A stretch of DNA of 64,000 nucleotides from Sulfitobacter sp. W027 (GCF_025143985.1 NZ_CP083564.1:2449001-2513000), one strand, 5' to 3'; positions 1 through 10,450 are shown, numbered from the stretch's first letter. Notes: generated from the letters alone by a model not told the origin. Made by a program: numbers and translations.

Positions 1-1
1 G

Positions 2-628
2 GGCCAGCGCCAGTTCCGCGATGTGCAAAAGTTCGAGGATTACGTCTGCGGCAAGAACGGTCTGCCCCGTGAGGATTTCGGCGATTACGTCACCTTCCTG
101 CATGGGCTGCAAGAACGGCTGGGCGCGAAACATGAGGCGGCAGCGGTGGCAGCAGCCGCGCATTACGGCGCGGCGCTGGCCAGCCATGATGACACCACGG
201 CCGAGCAGGTCGCGACCAGCCACGCCCACGGCGTGCGCTTGGCCGAATTCCCCACCACCCGCGAGGCGGCAGAGGCTTGTCACACCCAAAACATCGCCAC
301 GATCATGGGCGCGCCCAACCTCGTGCGCGGCGGGTCGCACTCGGGCAATGTGGCGGCGCGGGACTTGGCGGAACTGGACCTGCTCGACATTCTGTCGTCT
401 GACTATGTCCCCGCCGCCCTGCTGTTGGGCGCCGTGCAATTGGGCCATCTGTGGGGCGATATGGCGCGGGGGCTGGCGACCGTCACCCGCACGCCTGCCC
501 ATCACGTAGGGCTGACCGACCGGGGCGAGATTGCCTTGGGTGCGCGGGCCGATCTGATCCAATTCGAGGTCATGAAGGACGCGCCGATCCTGCGGTCGGT
601 CTATGCCATGGGCAACCGCGTGGCGTAA
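2..628 (+). CDS. phnM: PhnM, C-P lyase pathway phosphonate diphosphatase (5' truncated by window edge)
   Basis: This is the C-terminal part of an amidohydrolase-superfamily protein of the PhnM type. PhnM hydrolyses alpha-D-ribose 1-methylphosphonate 5-triphosphate to the 5-phosphate and pyrophosphate during phosphonate use. The frame is open from base 2 and ends with TAA at 626-628, leaving about 208 codons of a family that is usually near 380 residues, so the start lies outside the window. Visible marks are SHDDTT with the metal-site aspartate, NLVRGGSHSGN, and the closing GEIALGARADLIQFE strand typical of amidohydrolase C-termini. Other phn genes are presumably upstream. Confidence in the family is high. 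Confidence 0.92.
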   Translation, partial: GQRQFRDVQKFEDYVCGKNGLPREDFGDYVTFLHGLQERLGAKHEAAAVAAAAHYGAALASHDDTTAEQVATSHAHGVRLAEFPTTREAAEACHTQNIATIMGAPNLVRGGSHSGNVAARDLAELDLLDILSSDYVPAALLLGAVQLGHLWGDMARGLATVTRTPAHHVGLTDRGEIALGARADLIQFEVMKDAPILRSVYAMGNRVA

Positions 629-786
629 ACGAGCTGCCATTTATTAACTGTGCATCCGCCGAACTTGGCGGGTGTGCCCCCGTCTCTGCGCCGCCTTTGC
701 TGCGCAAAAACCCGCCCCTGCAAAGAATGTGGCTTTTTGCGCTGGTCTTACCGCTTCATAAAGCTAGATAACGCCTACTCTGCGTC

Positions 787-3249
787 TTGCAGATAGATTT
801 CAGCCGGTTATCGGGACCGACAAATTTGAGGGAAGCGGTGCAAGAAGCATTTAGATTGGCCAGCGATCGTCTTGGACAAATCGTCGAAGACGCGGCAAGC
901 GAAGTTTACCTGTTCTCAGCCGAAGACTTCACCTTCACCCTCGTCAACCGGGGCGCGCGCGAGAACCTTGGCTATTCCATGGATGAACTGCGCAGCATGG
1001 TGGCATGGGACATCAAGCCCGAACTGTCGGCGGATGCCTTTCTTGACCTTGTACAGCCACTGCTTCGCGGCGAGAAGACGACCCTTGAATATGAGACGGT
1101 CCACCAGCGCAAGGACGGCTCGCGTTATAGCGTTCTGACCCATTTGCAGCTGATCATCACCGAGGGTGAGAAGGTTTTCTACGCCGCGATACAGGACATC
1201 ACCAAACAAAAAGAGACCAACGCGGCGCTGACCAAGGCCTCTACCCGGCTAGATGCGATCCTGAGCAATACCACCATGGCCATCTTCATGATGGACGACC
1301 AGCAGCAATGCGTCTTTATGAATCGTGCGGCTGAAGAGCTGACTGGCTATAAATTCGAGGAGACCGCCGGCAGACCGCTGCATGACGTGATCCACCACAC
1401 CCATCCCGACGGGCGGCATTTCCCGATTGAAGACTGCGCCATCGACCGCGCTTTCCCGGAAAACCACCAGACCCAGGGCGAGGAAACTTTCGTTCACAAG
1501 GACGGCAGCTTCTATCCCGTGGGCTTTACCGCATCGCCGATGAAGAACGAGGCGGGCAAGACCGTAGGCACGGTGATCGAGGTCCGCGACCTGCGCGAAG
1601 AGCTGCGTGCGCGCAACGCTGAGATTGAGTTCAACAATGCGCTCAAGATTAAGATCGAAGAGGCCATGGCTGAACGGGATCGGCTTGAGGCGCAGTTGGT
1701 TCAGGCCCAGAAGATGGAGGCCGTAGGCCAACTTACGGGCGGCATCGCGCATGATTTCAACAACCTGCTCCAAGTGGTGGGCAGCAACCTTCAGCTGTTA
1801 TCGAAAGAACTGGCTGAGGGCGACGCCAAGCGGCGGTTTGTCGACAACGCCATGGCGGGCGTATCCCGCGGGGCGAAGCTGACCGCGCAGTTGCTGGCTT
1901 TCGGTCGGCAGCAGCCGCTTGAGCCGAAGCCGCAGAACCTTGGCCGTTTGGTGCGGGGCATGGACGACATGCTGCGCCGCACTTTAGGCGAAGGCATCGA
2001 GGTCGAGACTGTGATCTCGGGCGGGCTGTGGAACTGTCTCGTCGATCCGGCACAACTGGAAAACGTGATCCTGAACCTTGCGATCAACGCCCGCGATGCG
2101 ATGGCGCATCACGGCAAGCTGACGATTGAGGTGGGCAACGCGGCCCTTGATGACGCCTATGCGCGCAGCCAGCCCAATGTGACACCCGGACAATATGTCA
2201 TGTTGGCGATCACCGATACCGGTTCTGGCATCGCGCCGGAGATTATGGAGAAGGTGTTTGACCCCTTCTTCACCACGAAGGAGACTGGTGAGGGCACAGG
2301 ACTAGGCCTCAGCATGGTCTACGGCTTTATCAAGCAATCCGGCGGGCATATCAAACTTTACAGCGAAGAGGCTCAGGGCACGACCGTAAGGGTCTATCTG
2401 CCCCGCACGCAGCGCAAGGAAGAAAGCGCGCCACAGACTGCCGCCACTGAGACGCCCATCGGCAGCGGTGAGGTGATCCTTGTGGTCGAAGACGACGCCG
2501 CCGTGCGCGAAACCGCCGTCGATCTGCTGCGCGATCTGGGCTATGCCGTGCTTACGGCTGAAAACGCCGACAGCGCCTTGGCAATTGTCAAAAGCGGGGT
2601 GAAGATCAACCTGCTCTTTACCGACGTGGTCATGCCCGGCAAGGTCCGCAGCCCCGAGCTTGCCCGTGAAACCAAGGCACATTTGCCGAATGTGGGCGTG
2701 CTCTTTACCTCGGGCTACACGCAAAATGCCATCGTCCACGCCGGGCGACTGGACGAAGGAGTTGATCTGCTCAGCAAACCCTATACCCGCGAACGACTGG
2801 CGCTGAAAATCCATGAGATTCTGACCCGTCATTCCGAGACCACCCACATGGCGCGCGAAGCAGAGCAGGCCCCGGCCAGTGATGCGCCGAAGATTCTGTT
2901 GGTCGAAGACGACGCGCTGATCTGTATGGCCACCTCAGACATGCTCGCCGATCTGGGCTATGCTGTCACAGAAGCCGACAGTGTCGCCGCCGCCGAGCGC
3001 TGCCTTGCGGCGGAGCGGTTTGACCTGATGTTCACCGATCTCGGCCTGCCCGACGGCTCTGGCATGGATTTGGTGCAGCATGTCACGCAACTGCGGCCCG
3101 AGATTGCCGTTATCATCGCATCGGGGGCCGATCCGCGGGAATATGCCAAAGGCGAAACCGAGGCCACACGCTATGTTAGCTTGATGAAACCCTATGATGA
3201 GCATTCCCTGAAACGCGCCTTGGAGCAGTGTAGGGAAACGGCAGGATAA
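787..3249 (+). CDS. Hybrid sensor histidine kinase, PAS-PAS-HisKA-HATPase-REC-REC
   Basis: This is a soluble hybrid histidine kinase of about 820 residues. In order: two PAS domains (about 35-145 and 150-275), a coiled linker, a phosphoacceptor box GGIAHDFNNLLQ with His322, the ATPase boxes NLAINARDAM, DTGSGIAPE, FDPFFTTK and GTGLGLSMVYGF, and two receiver domains with phosphoacceptor Asp613 (FTDVVMPG) and Asp751 (FTDLGLPDG). No transmembrane segment is visible, so it probably senses a cytoplasmic signal such as redox, light or a small ligand. The listed start is TTG at 787. A GTG at 838, just after GAGGGAAG, is an equally good or better start. No dedicated response regulator lies beside it. 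Confidence 0.9.
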   Translation: MQIDFSRLSGPTNLREAVQEAFRLASDRLGQIVEDAASEVYLFSAEDFTFTLVNRGARENLGYSMDELRSMVAWDIKPELSADAFLDLVQPLLRGEKTTLEYETVHQRKDGSRYSVLTHLQLIITEGEKVFYAAIQDITKQKETNAALTKASTRLDAILSNTTMAIFMMDDQQQCVFMNRAAEELTGYKFEETAGRPLHDVIHHTHPDGRHFPIEDCAIDRAFPENHQTQGEETFVHKDGSFYPVGFTASPMKNEAGKTVGTVIEVRDLREELRARNAEIEFNNALKIKIEEAMAERDRLEAQLVQAQKMEAVGQLTGGIAHDFNNLLQVVGSNLQLLSKELAEGDAKRRFVDNAMAGVSRGAKLTAQLLAFGRQQPLEPKPQNLGRLVRGMDDMLRRTLGEGIEVETVISGGLWNCLVDPAQLENVILNLAINARDAMAHHGKLTIEVGNAALDDAYARSQPNVTPGQYVMLAITDTGSGIAPEIMEKVFDPFFTTKETGEGTGLGLSMVYGFIKQSGGHIKLYSEEAQGTTVRVYLPRTQRKEESAPQTAATETPIGSGEVILVVEDDAAVRETAVDLLRDLGYAVLTAENADSALAIVKSGVKINLLFTDVVMPGKVRSPELARETKAHLPNVGVLFTSGYTQNAIVHAGRLDEGVDLLSKPYTRERLALKIHEILTRHSETTHMAREAEQAPASDAPKILLVEDDALICMATSDMLADLGYAVTEADSVAAAERCLAAERFDLMFTDLGLPDGSGMDLVQHVTQLRPEIAVIIASGADPREYAKGETEATRYVSLMKPYDEHSLKRALEQCRETAG

Positions 3250-3310
3250 GGCGGCTAGGATCAGCCCGGTTTTCGATCTATGACGTGAGAAAACAAAAGA
3301 GAGGCAGATC

Positions 3311-3598
3311 ATGCGCAGCATTACATTCGCAGCAGTTTCCACCCTTATCTTCGTCGCAGGTTGCGCAGGCATCGCCGCCGACCAAGTGATGGTTCACCGC
3401 ACCGGGCCAAACGAGCTTTTGAAGCTGCGTTCCGGGCCGGGGCTTGATTTCGGGGTCATCATGGGCCTGCCCGATGGCACCGTCCTGAACCGCCGCGATT
3501 GTGTGACCGAGATTGGCCAGCTTTGGTGCCGGGTATCTCTGGCCGATGCGCCCGAGGTGCAAGGCTATGTCTCGGCGGATTATATCTCAGACATCTGA
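3311..3598 (+). CDS. Small SH3-domain (SH3b) lipoprotein
   Basis: This 95-residue protein begins with a signal peptide that ends in a lipobox-like VAGC around residue 18, so it is probably a lipoprotein. The rest reads as one bacterial SH3 domain, with LKLRSGPGLDFGVIMGLPDG, the shape usual for SH3b (LNVRSGPG...). Such domains bind peptidoglycan or act as protein-interaction modules. It follows the histidine kinase by about 60 bases and could be expressed separately, as GAGAGGCAG precedes its ATG. The function beyond an envelope location is unknown. Confidence 0.8.
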   Translation: MRSITFAAVSTLIFVAGCAGIAADQVMVHRTGPNELLKLRSGPGLDFGVIMGLPDGTVLNRRDCVTEIGQLWCRVSLADAPEVQGYVSADYISDI

Positions 3599-3829
3599 AC
3601 GATAGGTCAGATTGAGGGTGGCGCGTTTGGAGCGCCGCCCATTCCGCCGACACGGTGGCCCCGCCCGCATGGGCATTCCTAAAAACTTGCCCCCAGCGTC
3701 CCTTCGCCGTTCCGGCGAAGAAATCGCCCCCCGTCCGGCACATGGGTCGATTTACTCTAAGTTCACTCTATCTCAGGCCTTCACACCCTTCGTGAAAGCC
3801 ACTGAAGTCTCTCAAGAGTTAGGACAAAT

Positions 3830-4765
3830 ATGTGCCGCTTCCTCGCCTATATCGGACCTGAACTGCCAATCGAGGCGCTGCTCCTTGCCCCTGAGAACAG
3901 CCTGCTGAACCAAAGCCTTGATCCGGAACTGCACCCAAGCCTGCAACTGGCCGGTTGGGGCTTTGCCGCATGGAGCGGGCATTTGCTGAAGCCCGACGCG
4001 CCGTTGCTCTATCACCGGCCAAAGGCGGCCTTTCACGACGACAACGCCAAGACCCTAATCCCCAGCCTGCAGGCCCATACGATGCTCTCGCATATCCGCG
4101 CGGCCTCTTATGACGCCAGCGTCGTGCAGGCCGATGAGAACTGCCACCCGTTTTCCTTTGAGCATACCCCTTGGATCATCGCCCAGAACGGTGCCCTGCC
4201 CCATTGGCGGCAGTTGCAGCGCGAACTTCTGACCCATTGCAAAGATAAATACCTCACCCAGATGCGCGGCACGACGGATACGGAATTTCTCTATGTGCTG
4301 CTGCTGTCCCTCTTGGAAGACGACAGTGATGAGGAGGTGAAGCGCGGGTTTGAGAAGATGCTGAAACTGATCTGCGAGGCGGCTCGCAAGCTTGATCTTG
4401 CGGCGCTGACCAAGCTCAAGATCGCACTCGTCAGTTCGGATCGGATCATCGGCGTGAACTATGGCTGCGGCCATGAGGGCGAAACCGATGTGACCGGTGA
4501 TTGGAAGAAGCTGCGGGATGAGGACTTGCCCCTCTCCATGCTGCTTGAACCCGTCTATGTGTTGACGGGCGCAAATTTTCAGGACTATGAAGGGTCGTAC
4601 GAGGTCGACGCATGCCCCGAGGGGGAGGCGACATCGGCAATTTTTGCCTCCGAGCCGCTGACCGAAGACGGGGATGAATGGCTGAGCATCAGCTTTGGCG
4701 AGATCGTGTTTCTGGAGCGGAAAGACGGGCGTATCGCCAAAACGGTCAGCAAGCTCGACGTCTGA
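3830..4765 (+). CDS. Class II glutamine amidotransferase (YafJ/EgtC-like)
   Basis: This 311-residue protein starts MCRFLAY, placing the N-terminal nucleophile cysteine at position 2 as in class II (Ntn-type) glutamine amidotransferases. Further family marks are MLSHIRAAS, NCHPFSF and IIAQNGALPHW, which form the glutamine site. No synthetase domain is fused, so it matches the stand-alone YafJ/EgtC-like group, whose partners vary. EgtC acts in ergothioneine synthesis, but no egt genes are seen here, so that role is not claimed. The next gene follows 34 bases later and may be co-transcribed. Confidence 0.88.
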   Translation: MCRFLAYIGPELPIEALLLAPENSLLNQSLDPELHPSLQLAGWGFAAWSGHLLKPDAPLLYHRPKAAFHDDNAKTLIPSLQAHTMLSHIRAASYDASVVQADENCHPFSFEHTPWIIAQNGALPHWRQLQRELLTHCKDKYLTQMRGTTDTEFLYVLLLSLLEDDSDEEVKRGFEKMLKLICEAARKLDLAALTKLKIALVSSDRIIGVNYGCGHEGETDVTGDWKKLRDEDLPLSMLLEPVYVLTGANFQDYEGSYEVDACPEGEATSAIFASEPLTEDGDEWLSISFGEIVFLERKDGRIAKTVSKLDV

Positions 4766-4799
4766 CCGCCGCCCCTGCCCCCAGCCGATAGGAGCCCCC

Positions 4800-5366
4800 A
4801 TGACAGATCGTTTCGACAGTTTTGCCGCCCTTTCGGCCAAGATGAAGCCAGATGTCGATTACCGCATACGCGCCGAGGATCGGGGCAGCGCTGTGATCCT
4901 GCTTGCCCCACATGGCGGCACGGTTGAGCCTGAGACGAGCCTGATCGCCGAGGCCATCGCGGGGCGCGACTATTCCTATTACCTGTTTGAGGCGCTGAAA
5001 GCCGGGGCGCATGGGGATTTCCACATCACCTCGCACCGCTTTGATGAGCCGCAGGCGCTGGAACTTGTGGCAAACGCGCAGGTCGCCGTGGCGATCCACG
5101 GGCGCAAAGATGATGGCACCGAGACCGTCTGGCTTGGGGGACGCGCCGAGGCCCTGCGCGACGCGATCGGCGCGGCCCTGCGTGAGGCGGGGTTTGAGGC
5201 GGCGCTAAACACCACCCTGCCGGGCGTGCATGAGACGAACATCTGCAACCGAACCCGCTCTGGCGAGGGGGTGCAGCTTGAACTGCCCCGGTCGCTCAGG
5301 CGAATGTTGGCGGAAGATGCCGCGCTTCTTGAGGCGTTTTGTCTGGCGGTGCGCAGGGCGCTTTAG
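4800..5366 (+). CDS. Poly-gamma-glutamate hydrolase family protein (DUF867-like)
   Basis: This 188-residue protein resembles the poly-gamma-glutamate hydrolase family (phage PghP, YmaC type), which are zinc peptidases related to carboxypeptidases. Supporting segments are ILLAPHGGTVEPET near the N-terminus (the family's HG..E metal site), FHITSHRFDEP, VAIHGRKDD and a late GVQLELPRSLRR with the catalytic glutamate. The start is the ATG at 4800 with TAGGAG five bases upstream; an in-frame ATG farther upstream lies inside the preceding gene. It has no signal peptide, so its substrate is unclear. Family assignment is moderately strong. Confidence 0.8.
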   Translation: MTDRFDSFAALSAKMKPDVDYRIRAEDRGSAVILLAPHGGTVEPETSLIAEAIAGRDYSYYLFEALKAGAHGDFHITSHRFDEPQALELVANAQVAVAIHGRKDDGTETVWLGGRAEALRDAIGAALREAGFEAALNTTLPGVHETNICNRTRSGEGVQLELPRSLRRMLAEDAALLEAFCLAVRRAL

Positions 5367-6022
<656 letters not shown>

Positions 6023-6171
6023 ACCGCTGGCCGTAGTGTGGGGATAGGACTCACTCTGTTGCGCGTGGGTAACTAAAGCCCTGTCTGCAACATCCAACTG
6101 TTCTACCCCGCGAATAGTTGACGCTGGCAGGCGCTGGTGGAAGGGGTTAGGACGGATGCGGAGGATCCCCC

Positions 6172-7113
6172 ATGCGCAACCCTGACAGCCTCACGACCAG
6201 ACCCAACGAAGACACACCTCAAGGTCTGGCCTTTGCCATTGCAGCCTATGTCTTCTGGGGGTTCCTGCCCCTCTATATGAAGGCGCTGGCGCATATCCCG
6301 GCGGCCGAGGTCGTCGCCCACCGGGTGGTCTGGTCTGTACCCATCGCAGCGCTTGTACTGGTGGTGATGCGGCGGACGCAGGATTTGAAAGCGGCGCTAC
6401 TCTCCCCCCGCACGCTGCTCATGGGTGCGGTGACGGCCACGCTGATCTCGATCAACTGGGGCATCTATGTCTGGGCGATCGCCTCGGGCCACGCGCTTGA
6501 TGCAGCATTGGGCTATTACATCAACCCTCTGTTCAGCATTCTATTGGGCGCGCTTCTTTTGGGGGAACGCATGTCCAAGCGGCAATTGCTCGCAGTGGGC
6601 CTCGCCGTGGGGGCCGTGCTCGTGCTGGCACTGGACACTGGATCGATCCCATGGGTTGCCTTGGGGCTGACTTTGAGCTGGGGCTTTTACGCGCTGGCCA
6701 AGAAGAGCCTGCCGATCGGGCCGAACCAAGGCTTCCTTCTCGAAGTGCTCCTCCTGCTCGTCCCGGCCCTCGCCTATATCGCCTACCTTACGTCCACCGG
6801 CCAGGGGAATTTCCTCACCGGAACGCCGATCGATACGTGGCTTTTGCTGGGCTGTGGCGCGGTTACAGCGGTGCCTTTGCTTGTCTATGCCAACGGCGCC
6901 AAGCTCTTGCGGCTCTCGACCATCGGAATTTTGCAGTACATCGCGCCAACCATGATCTTCATCGTTGCGGTATTCGTATTTGGCGAAGAGTTTGGCCGCG
7001 CGCGAATGATCGCCTTCCCGATGATCTGGGCGGCGCTGATCCTTTACTCGTCATCGATGCTTCAACAGATGCGTCGGAGCCGCTCTGCCAAGAGGCCTGT
7101 AGGTCAAGGTTGA
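6172..7113 (+). CDS. rarD: RarD-type EamA/DMT family transporter
   Basis: This 313-residue protein is a drug/metabolite-superfamily permease with about ten hydrophobic segments and two EamA repeats. It matches RarD well: AAYVFWGFLPLYMKAL at the first helix, VVAHRVVWSVP, SINWGIYVWAI, LGYYINPLFSILLGALLLGE and LSTIGILQYIAPTMIF are the usual RarD signposts. Substrates of RarD proteins are poorly defined, and the name comes from chloramphenicol sensitivity in Pseudomonas. GGAGGA lies eight bases before the ATG. It is the last chromosomal gene before the genomic island. Confidence 0.92.
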   Translation: MRNPDSLTTRPNEDTPQGLAFAIAAYVFWGFLPLYMKALAHIPAAEVVAHRVVWSVPIAALVLVVMRRTQDLKAALLSPRTLLMGAVTATLISINWGIYVWAIASGHALDAALGYYINPLFSILLGALLLGERMSKRQLLAVGLAVGAVLVLALDTGSIPWVALGLTLSWGFYALAKKSLPIGPNQGFLLEVLLLLVPALAYIAYLTSTGQGNFLTGTPIDTWLLLGCGAVTAVPLLVYANGAKLLRLSTIGILQYIAPTMIFIVAVFVFGEEFGRARMIAFPMIWAALILYSSSMLQQMRRSRSAKRPVGQG

Positions 7114-7503
7114 GCGTTAGGTGGATAACTGCGGCTGGGAGCTTGCTTAGCGCGGTAGTCCTTTCCGTTCATCCGCGAGTTCGCACACTATCCCCTCGTA
7201 CGATTCATAATCGGTTTTTTTGATCGCTATAAACATACCACAGGCAGGTAGCCCGCCCCGAACACAGACTTGTTTGATATGAGCGCGATGCTCCATCGAA
7301 CGCGGACCCATTGATCGGGTCTCTCACAGGGGCATATAGCGTTGCTGAAGCTGCAAAGGTATGGCTCTGCACATCTTGACGCCGAAGGGTGAAATGGAGC
7401 AGAGGCAACTTGATATGCAACCTCACGTGCAACCAAATCTGCCAATTCAGGGAAAAGGCATCGGAGCCAAACACGAAATGTGTTTGTTCTCAGATGCTTG
7501 TCA
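7114..7503. other. Gap between rarD and the island, no recognised gene
   Basis: This chromosomal stretch sits between rarD and the left attachment repeat. Two overlapping minus-strand open frames (within 7205-7474) were read but match no family and lack a ribosome binding site. They could be a decayed gene. No tRNA, terminator with a U-run or clear repeat was found. Confidence 0.35.
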
Positions 7504-7526
7504 GGAAATTGGCTCCGGCGGTAGGG
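7504..7526 (+). repeat. attL, left 23-bp direct repeat
   Basis: These 23 bases are identical to 22923-22945 and include GGCTCCGGCGGTAGGG, the reversed 3' end of tRNA-Asn with its CCA. The flanking bases on both sides differ. It is the duplicated tRNA end produced by integration. Confidence 0.9.
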
Positions 7527-7596
7527 GCAGGAGATAACAGCTAAGCACCACTGAAATCAAAGGGAAATTCTCCGATTCCGGCACCGAACCCGGCGG

Positions 7597-7627
7597 TGTG
7601 ACCCAGCTTGTGCCGTAACCTGTGCAC
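7597..7627. promoter_or_regulatory. Candidate left arm-type integrase sites (12-bp spaced heptamers)
   Basis: One exact TGTGCAC (7621-7627) is preceded at 12-bp steps by the degenerate copies TGTGCCG (7609) and TGTGACC (7597). The same heptamer is repeated four times near the right end of the island at 22823-22864. They lie about 70-100 bp inside attL, a place where tyrosine integrases keep arm-binding sites. The degenerate copies make this side less certain than the right side. Confidence 0.5.
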
Positions 7628-8011
7628 CGGGTCAAGAGGCGCACGAGTCCGAAGCGCTTTCGCAGAGACGGGGCGGGCGGGGCGTATCTCTCGGGAAGCT
7701 TGCCGACCCCAAACGAGGGCGTGATCGTGTGGGGTTTGGTCTATGGACCGGAAACAAGATTGACTGCGCGAAACCTATGTCCGACTCAACCTCCAAGTTC
7801 CGCAGCGTTGTCGGAAGGAATTGCTACACCATGATCAGCTATTCAGACCACAATCCGCTACCCATCTCCACTCCTTCGAGCGTATCCAGTAGGAGTTCTT
7901 CGCCCGCCACAAACCTGAGCTGCCTCCGTTAGGCGAGCTTGTTTATCGAATCCGTGGCATGCAGCATCCGTCCGTCCTACAAAGGTCGCAACAAGAACAC
8001 GAGGGACGACC
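7628..8011. other. Left end of island upstream of the ATPase, no gene seen
   Basis: Short open frames occur here but none shows a family match or a good ribosome binding site. The stretch probably holds the promoter of the AAA ATPase gene at 8012, though no clear -35/-10 pair was identified. Confidence 0.35.
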
Positions 8012-10171
8012 ATGGACGAATTGAAGCTCGATCTCGAGCACTGCTACGGCATTCGCCGGCTCGAGCACACGTTCAACTTCACTGAATGCCAAGCAACGGC
8101 TCTATATGCCCCGAACGGCGCCATGAAATCGTCTCTGGCGAAGACTTTTCAAGACATCGCAGACGGGAAGAAGTCTTCAGATCGGATGTTCCCCGATCGG
8201 GCAACCAAGCGTGTGGTCGTCGACGAGAACGGTGCAGAGCTTGATCCTGAGTCAATCCTGGTTGTCCGCCCATATGATGAGGAGTTCGGCCCCGGCGCGA
8301 ATACCTCGACGCTCCTTGTGAACGCTGCACTGCGCAGAGACTACGAAAAGCTGAATGCGGGCGTCGAGGATGCAAAGAAGGCCTTCCTCGCCGCCATGAA
8401 GGAGCAGTCTGGTTCAAAACGCGACCTCGCTGCCGAGATATCGGCGACGTTCACTCGGACCGAAAATCAGTTCCTGACGGCGGTCATCCGAATAAATGAC
8501 GAAATCAAGATCCAGTCCGAAGCGCCGTTCGCGGACATCCCCTACGACCTGGTATTCGATGCGAAGGTCGTCGAGATGCTCGAGAAACAGCAAGTGCAGG
8601 AAGCGCTTAAAGACTACGTAGCCCGGTTCAACGAGCTGATCGACCAGTCCACCTACTTCAAGCGCGGCACCTTCACATACTACAACGCTGGTGAGATTGC
8701 CAAAGCGCTCGAAAGCAACGGATTCTTCGACGCCGCGCATAGCGTCAGACTGAACGCGGACCAGCACGTTGAGATCACCACGAAGCAGCAGCTCGAGGAC
8801 CTTGTCAAAGCAGAGAAAGAAGGGATCGCGGCTGACGCAAAGCTACGCAAGACGTTCGAAGCCGTCGAGAAGCTGCTTCACCGAAATGTCAGCGTGCGGG
8901 ACTTCAACTCATTCATATCCAACCGGGAGGATATCGTTCCCGCCCTTTCGAACATCGGTAATTTTAAGGAGCAGGTCTGGAAGAGCTACATCGTCAAGCA
9001 TCGGGACGCATATGATCGGCTTGTCCAGGAAATCCGAGATGCAGCTGAGAGGAGGAAGCAGATAGAGGAAGCCGCCCGCAACGAGCGGACCGCATGGCAG
9101 GAAGTTATCGATATCTTCAACAGCCGCTTCTTCGTGCCATTCGAGCTGAGCGTAAAGAATCTCACCTCGGCCGTTCTCGGAGGCGAAATTCCGAAACTTG
9201 GGTTCACGTTCAAAGAGGGTGAGGATCGGAAGGACGTCGACAAGAACGCCCTTCTGGAAGTTCTGAGCACAGGTGAAAGGAAAGCGCTATACATTCTGAA
9301 TATCATCTTCGAGGTTCAGATCCGGATGAAATCCGGCCAGAGAACGCTAATGGTTGTTGATGATGTTGCGGACTCGTTCGACTACAAAAACAAGTATGCC
9401 ATTATCCAATATCTAAAGGACATCTCTGAGGACGAGAATTTCCGGCAGATCATTCTGACCCACAACTTCGACTTCTTCAGGACGCTTGAGAGCCGCTTTC
9501 TGAGAAGGGACAGCTGCTTCATGGTAGCCAGGAAGGAGAGCGGCGTCGAGGTCAGTCAGGCCGTCGGAATCAGGAACATCTTTGTCAACGACTGGAAGGT
9601 CCACTTCGGCACGGCACCTCGGAAGCGTATCGCTTCGATCCCTTTCATGCGGAACCTCGTGGAGTTCACGAAGGGCACCCAAGACCCTGACTACGGAGCC
9701 CTTACCGCGCTCCTTCACGTAAAACCGAATACGGCAACGATCACGGATGCTGAGCTATTCGAGTTTTACAGCCGTATCTTTGGCGCTGCCGCGCGAAATG
9801 CCACTCCTACTGCCGGCACCGCGCTCGACCTGATCTATGAGGAAGCCGATGCATGTTTGGTCGAGGCCGACGGGGCGAACTTCGAGAACAAGATCGTCCT
9901 GTCCATCGCCACGCGCCTGCGTGCAGAGCAATACATGATTGGGCGGATCGACGACCCGGAGGCCATTGCGGGCATCCGTGGCATGCAGACGACGGCGCTG
10001 CTAAGATGCTTCAAGGAGCGCTTCCCGGATGATAATGCGACGGCAGTGATGGACCGCGTCGTCCTCATGACGCCCGAGAACATTCACCTCAACTCGTTCA
10101 TGTATGAGCCGATTCTGGATATGTCTGACGAGCACCTCCGAAAGATCTATGCAGAAGTTAAGGCGCTGTGA
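8012..10171 (+). CDS. AAA_13-like ATPase, candidate anti-phage or anticodon-nuclease-type effector
   Basis: This 719-residue protein has ABC/SMC-type ATPase parts at both ends: a P-loop YAPNGAMKSSLAKTF at about 32-46, an ABC signature LSTGERKALYILN, a Walker B TLMVVDDVADSFD and an H-loop QIILTHNFDFFRTL. The P-loop is unusual because Met38 replaces the glycine before the lysine. The middle (about 110-370) is helical. The C-terminus contains Arg635-x3-Glu639 and His692 in NIHLNSFMYEP. This arrangement recalls the Arg-Glu-His triad of PrrC/RloC anticodon nucleases, which are ATPases linked to restriction systems, and a restriction-modification pair follows here. The nuclease role is inference; the ATPase assignment is firm. 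GAGGGA precedes the ATG. Confidence 0.85.
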   Translation: MDELKLDLEHCYGIRRLEHTFNFTECQATALYAPNGAMKSSLAKTFQDIADGKKSSDRMFPDRATKRVVVDENGAELDPESILVVRPYDEEFGPGANTSTLLVNAALRRDYEKLNAGVEDAKKAFLAAMKEQSGSKRDLAAEISATFTRTENQFLTAVIRINDEIKIQSEAPFADIPYDLVFDAKVVEMLEKQQVQEALKDYVARFNELIDQSTYFKRGTFTYYNAGEIAKALESNGFFDAAHSVRLNADQHVEITTKQQLEDLVKAEKEGIAADAKLRKTFEAVEKLLHRNVSVRDFNSFISNREDIVPALSNIGNFKEQVWKSYIVKHRDAYDRLVQEIRDAAERRKQIEEAARNERTAWQEVIDIFNSRFFVPFELSVKNLTSAVLGGEIPKLGFTFKEGEDRKDVDKNALLEVLSTGERKALYILNIIFEVQIRMKSGQRTLMVVDDVADSFDYKNKYAIIQYLKDISEDENFRQIILTHNFDFFRTLESRFLRRDSCFMVARKESGVEVSQAVGIRNIFVNDWKVHFGTAPRKRIASIPFMRNLVEFTKGTQDPDYGALTALLHVKPNTATITDAELFEFYSRIFGAAARNATPTAGTALDLIYEEADACLVEADGANFENKIVLSIATRLRAEQYMIGRIDDPEAIAGIRGMQTTALLRCFKERFPDDNATAVMDRVVLMTPENIHLNSFMYEPILDMSDEHLRKIYAEVKAL

Positions 10172-10450
10172 CTGGCAGCCCTCGGTAACGCGCTCAGCTG
10201 CAAGGAGACAACCTGATCCGGTGAACGGGTCGGCGGCTTGATATTGACGCATGACCCCGGCGCGCCGCCAGTGATCGAAGGTCCAACCCGCTGGATGAAC
10301 GAACTTTACAAGATGCGGTGGTGACTTCAGCGATCGAGCCCTACCTGAGGATCGCGGCACCTACGCTTTTCCGCCGGTGTTGTCAATATGTTCTTGTCCT
10401 TTGGGTGCGACTCTGGCTTTATCGGCAAAAAGAAATTTAGGGAGAGGCAG

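Noticed and set aside
7205..7474. Minus-strand frames just left of attL as a possible gene
   Set aside because: They have no ribosome binding site and no recognisable motif. They may be decayed DNA, so they are reported only as a gap.
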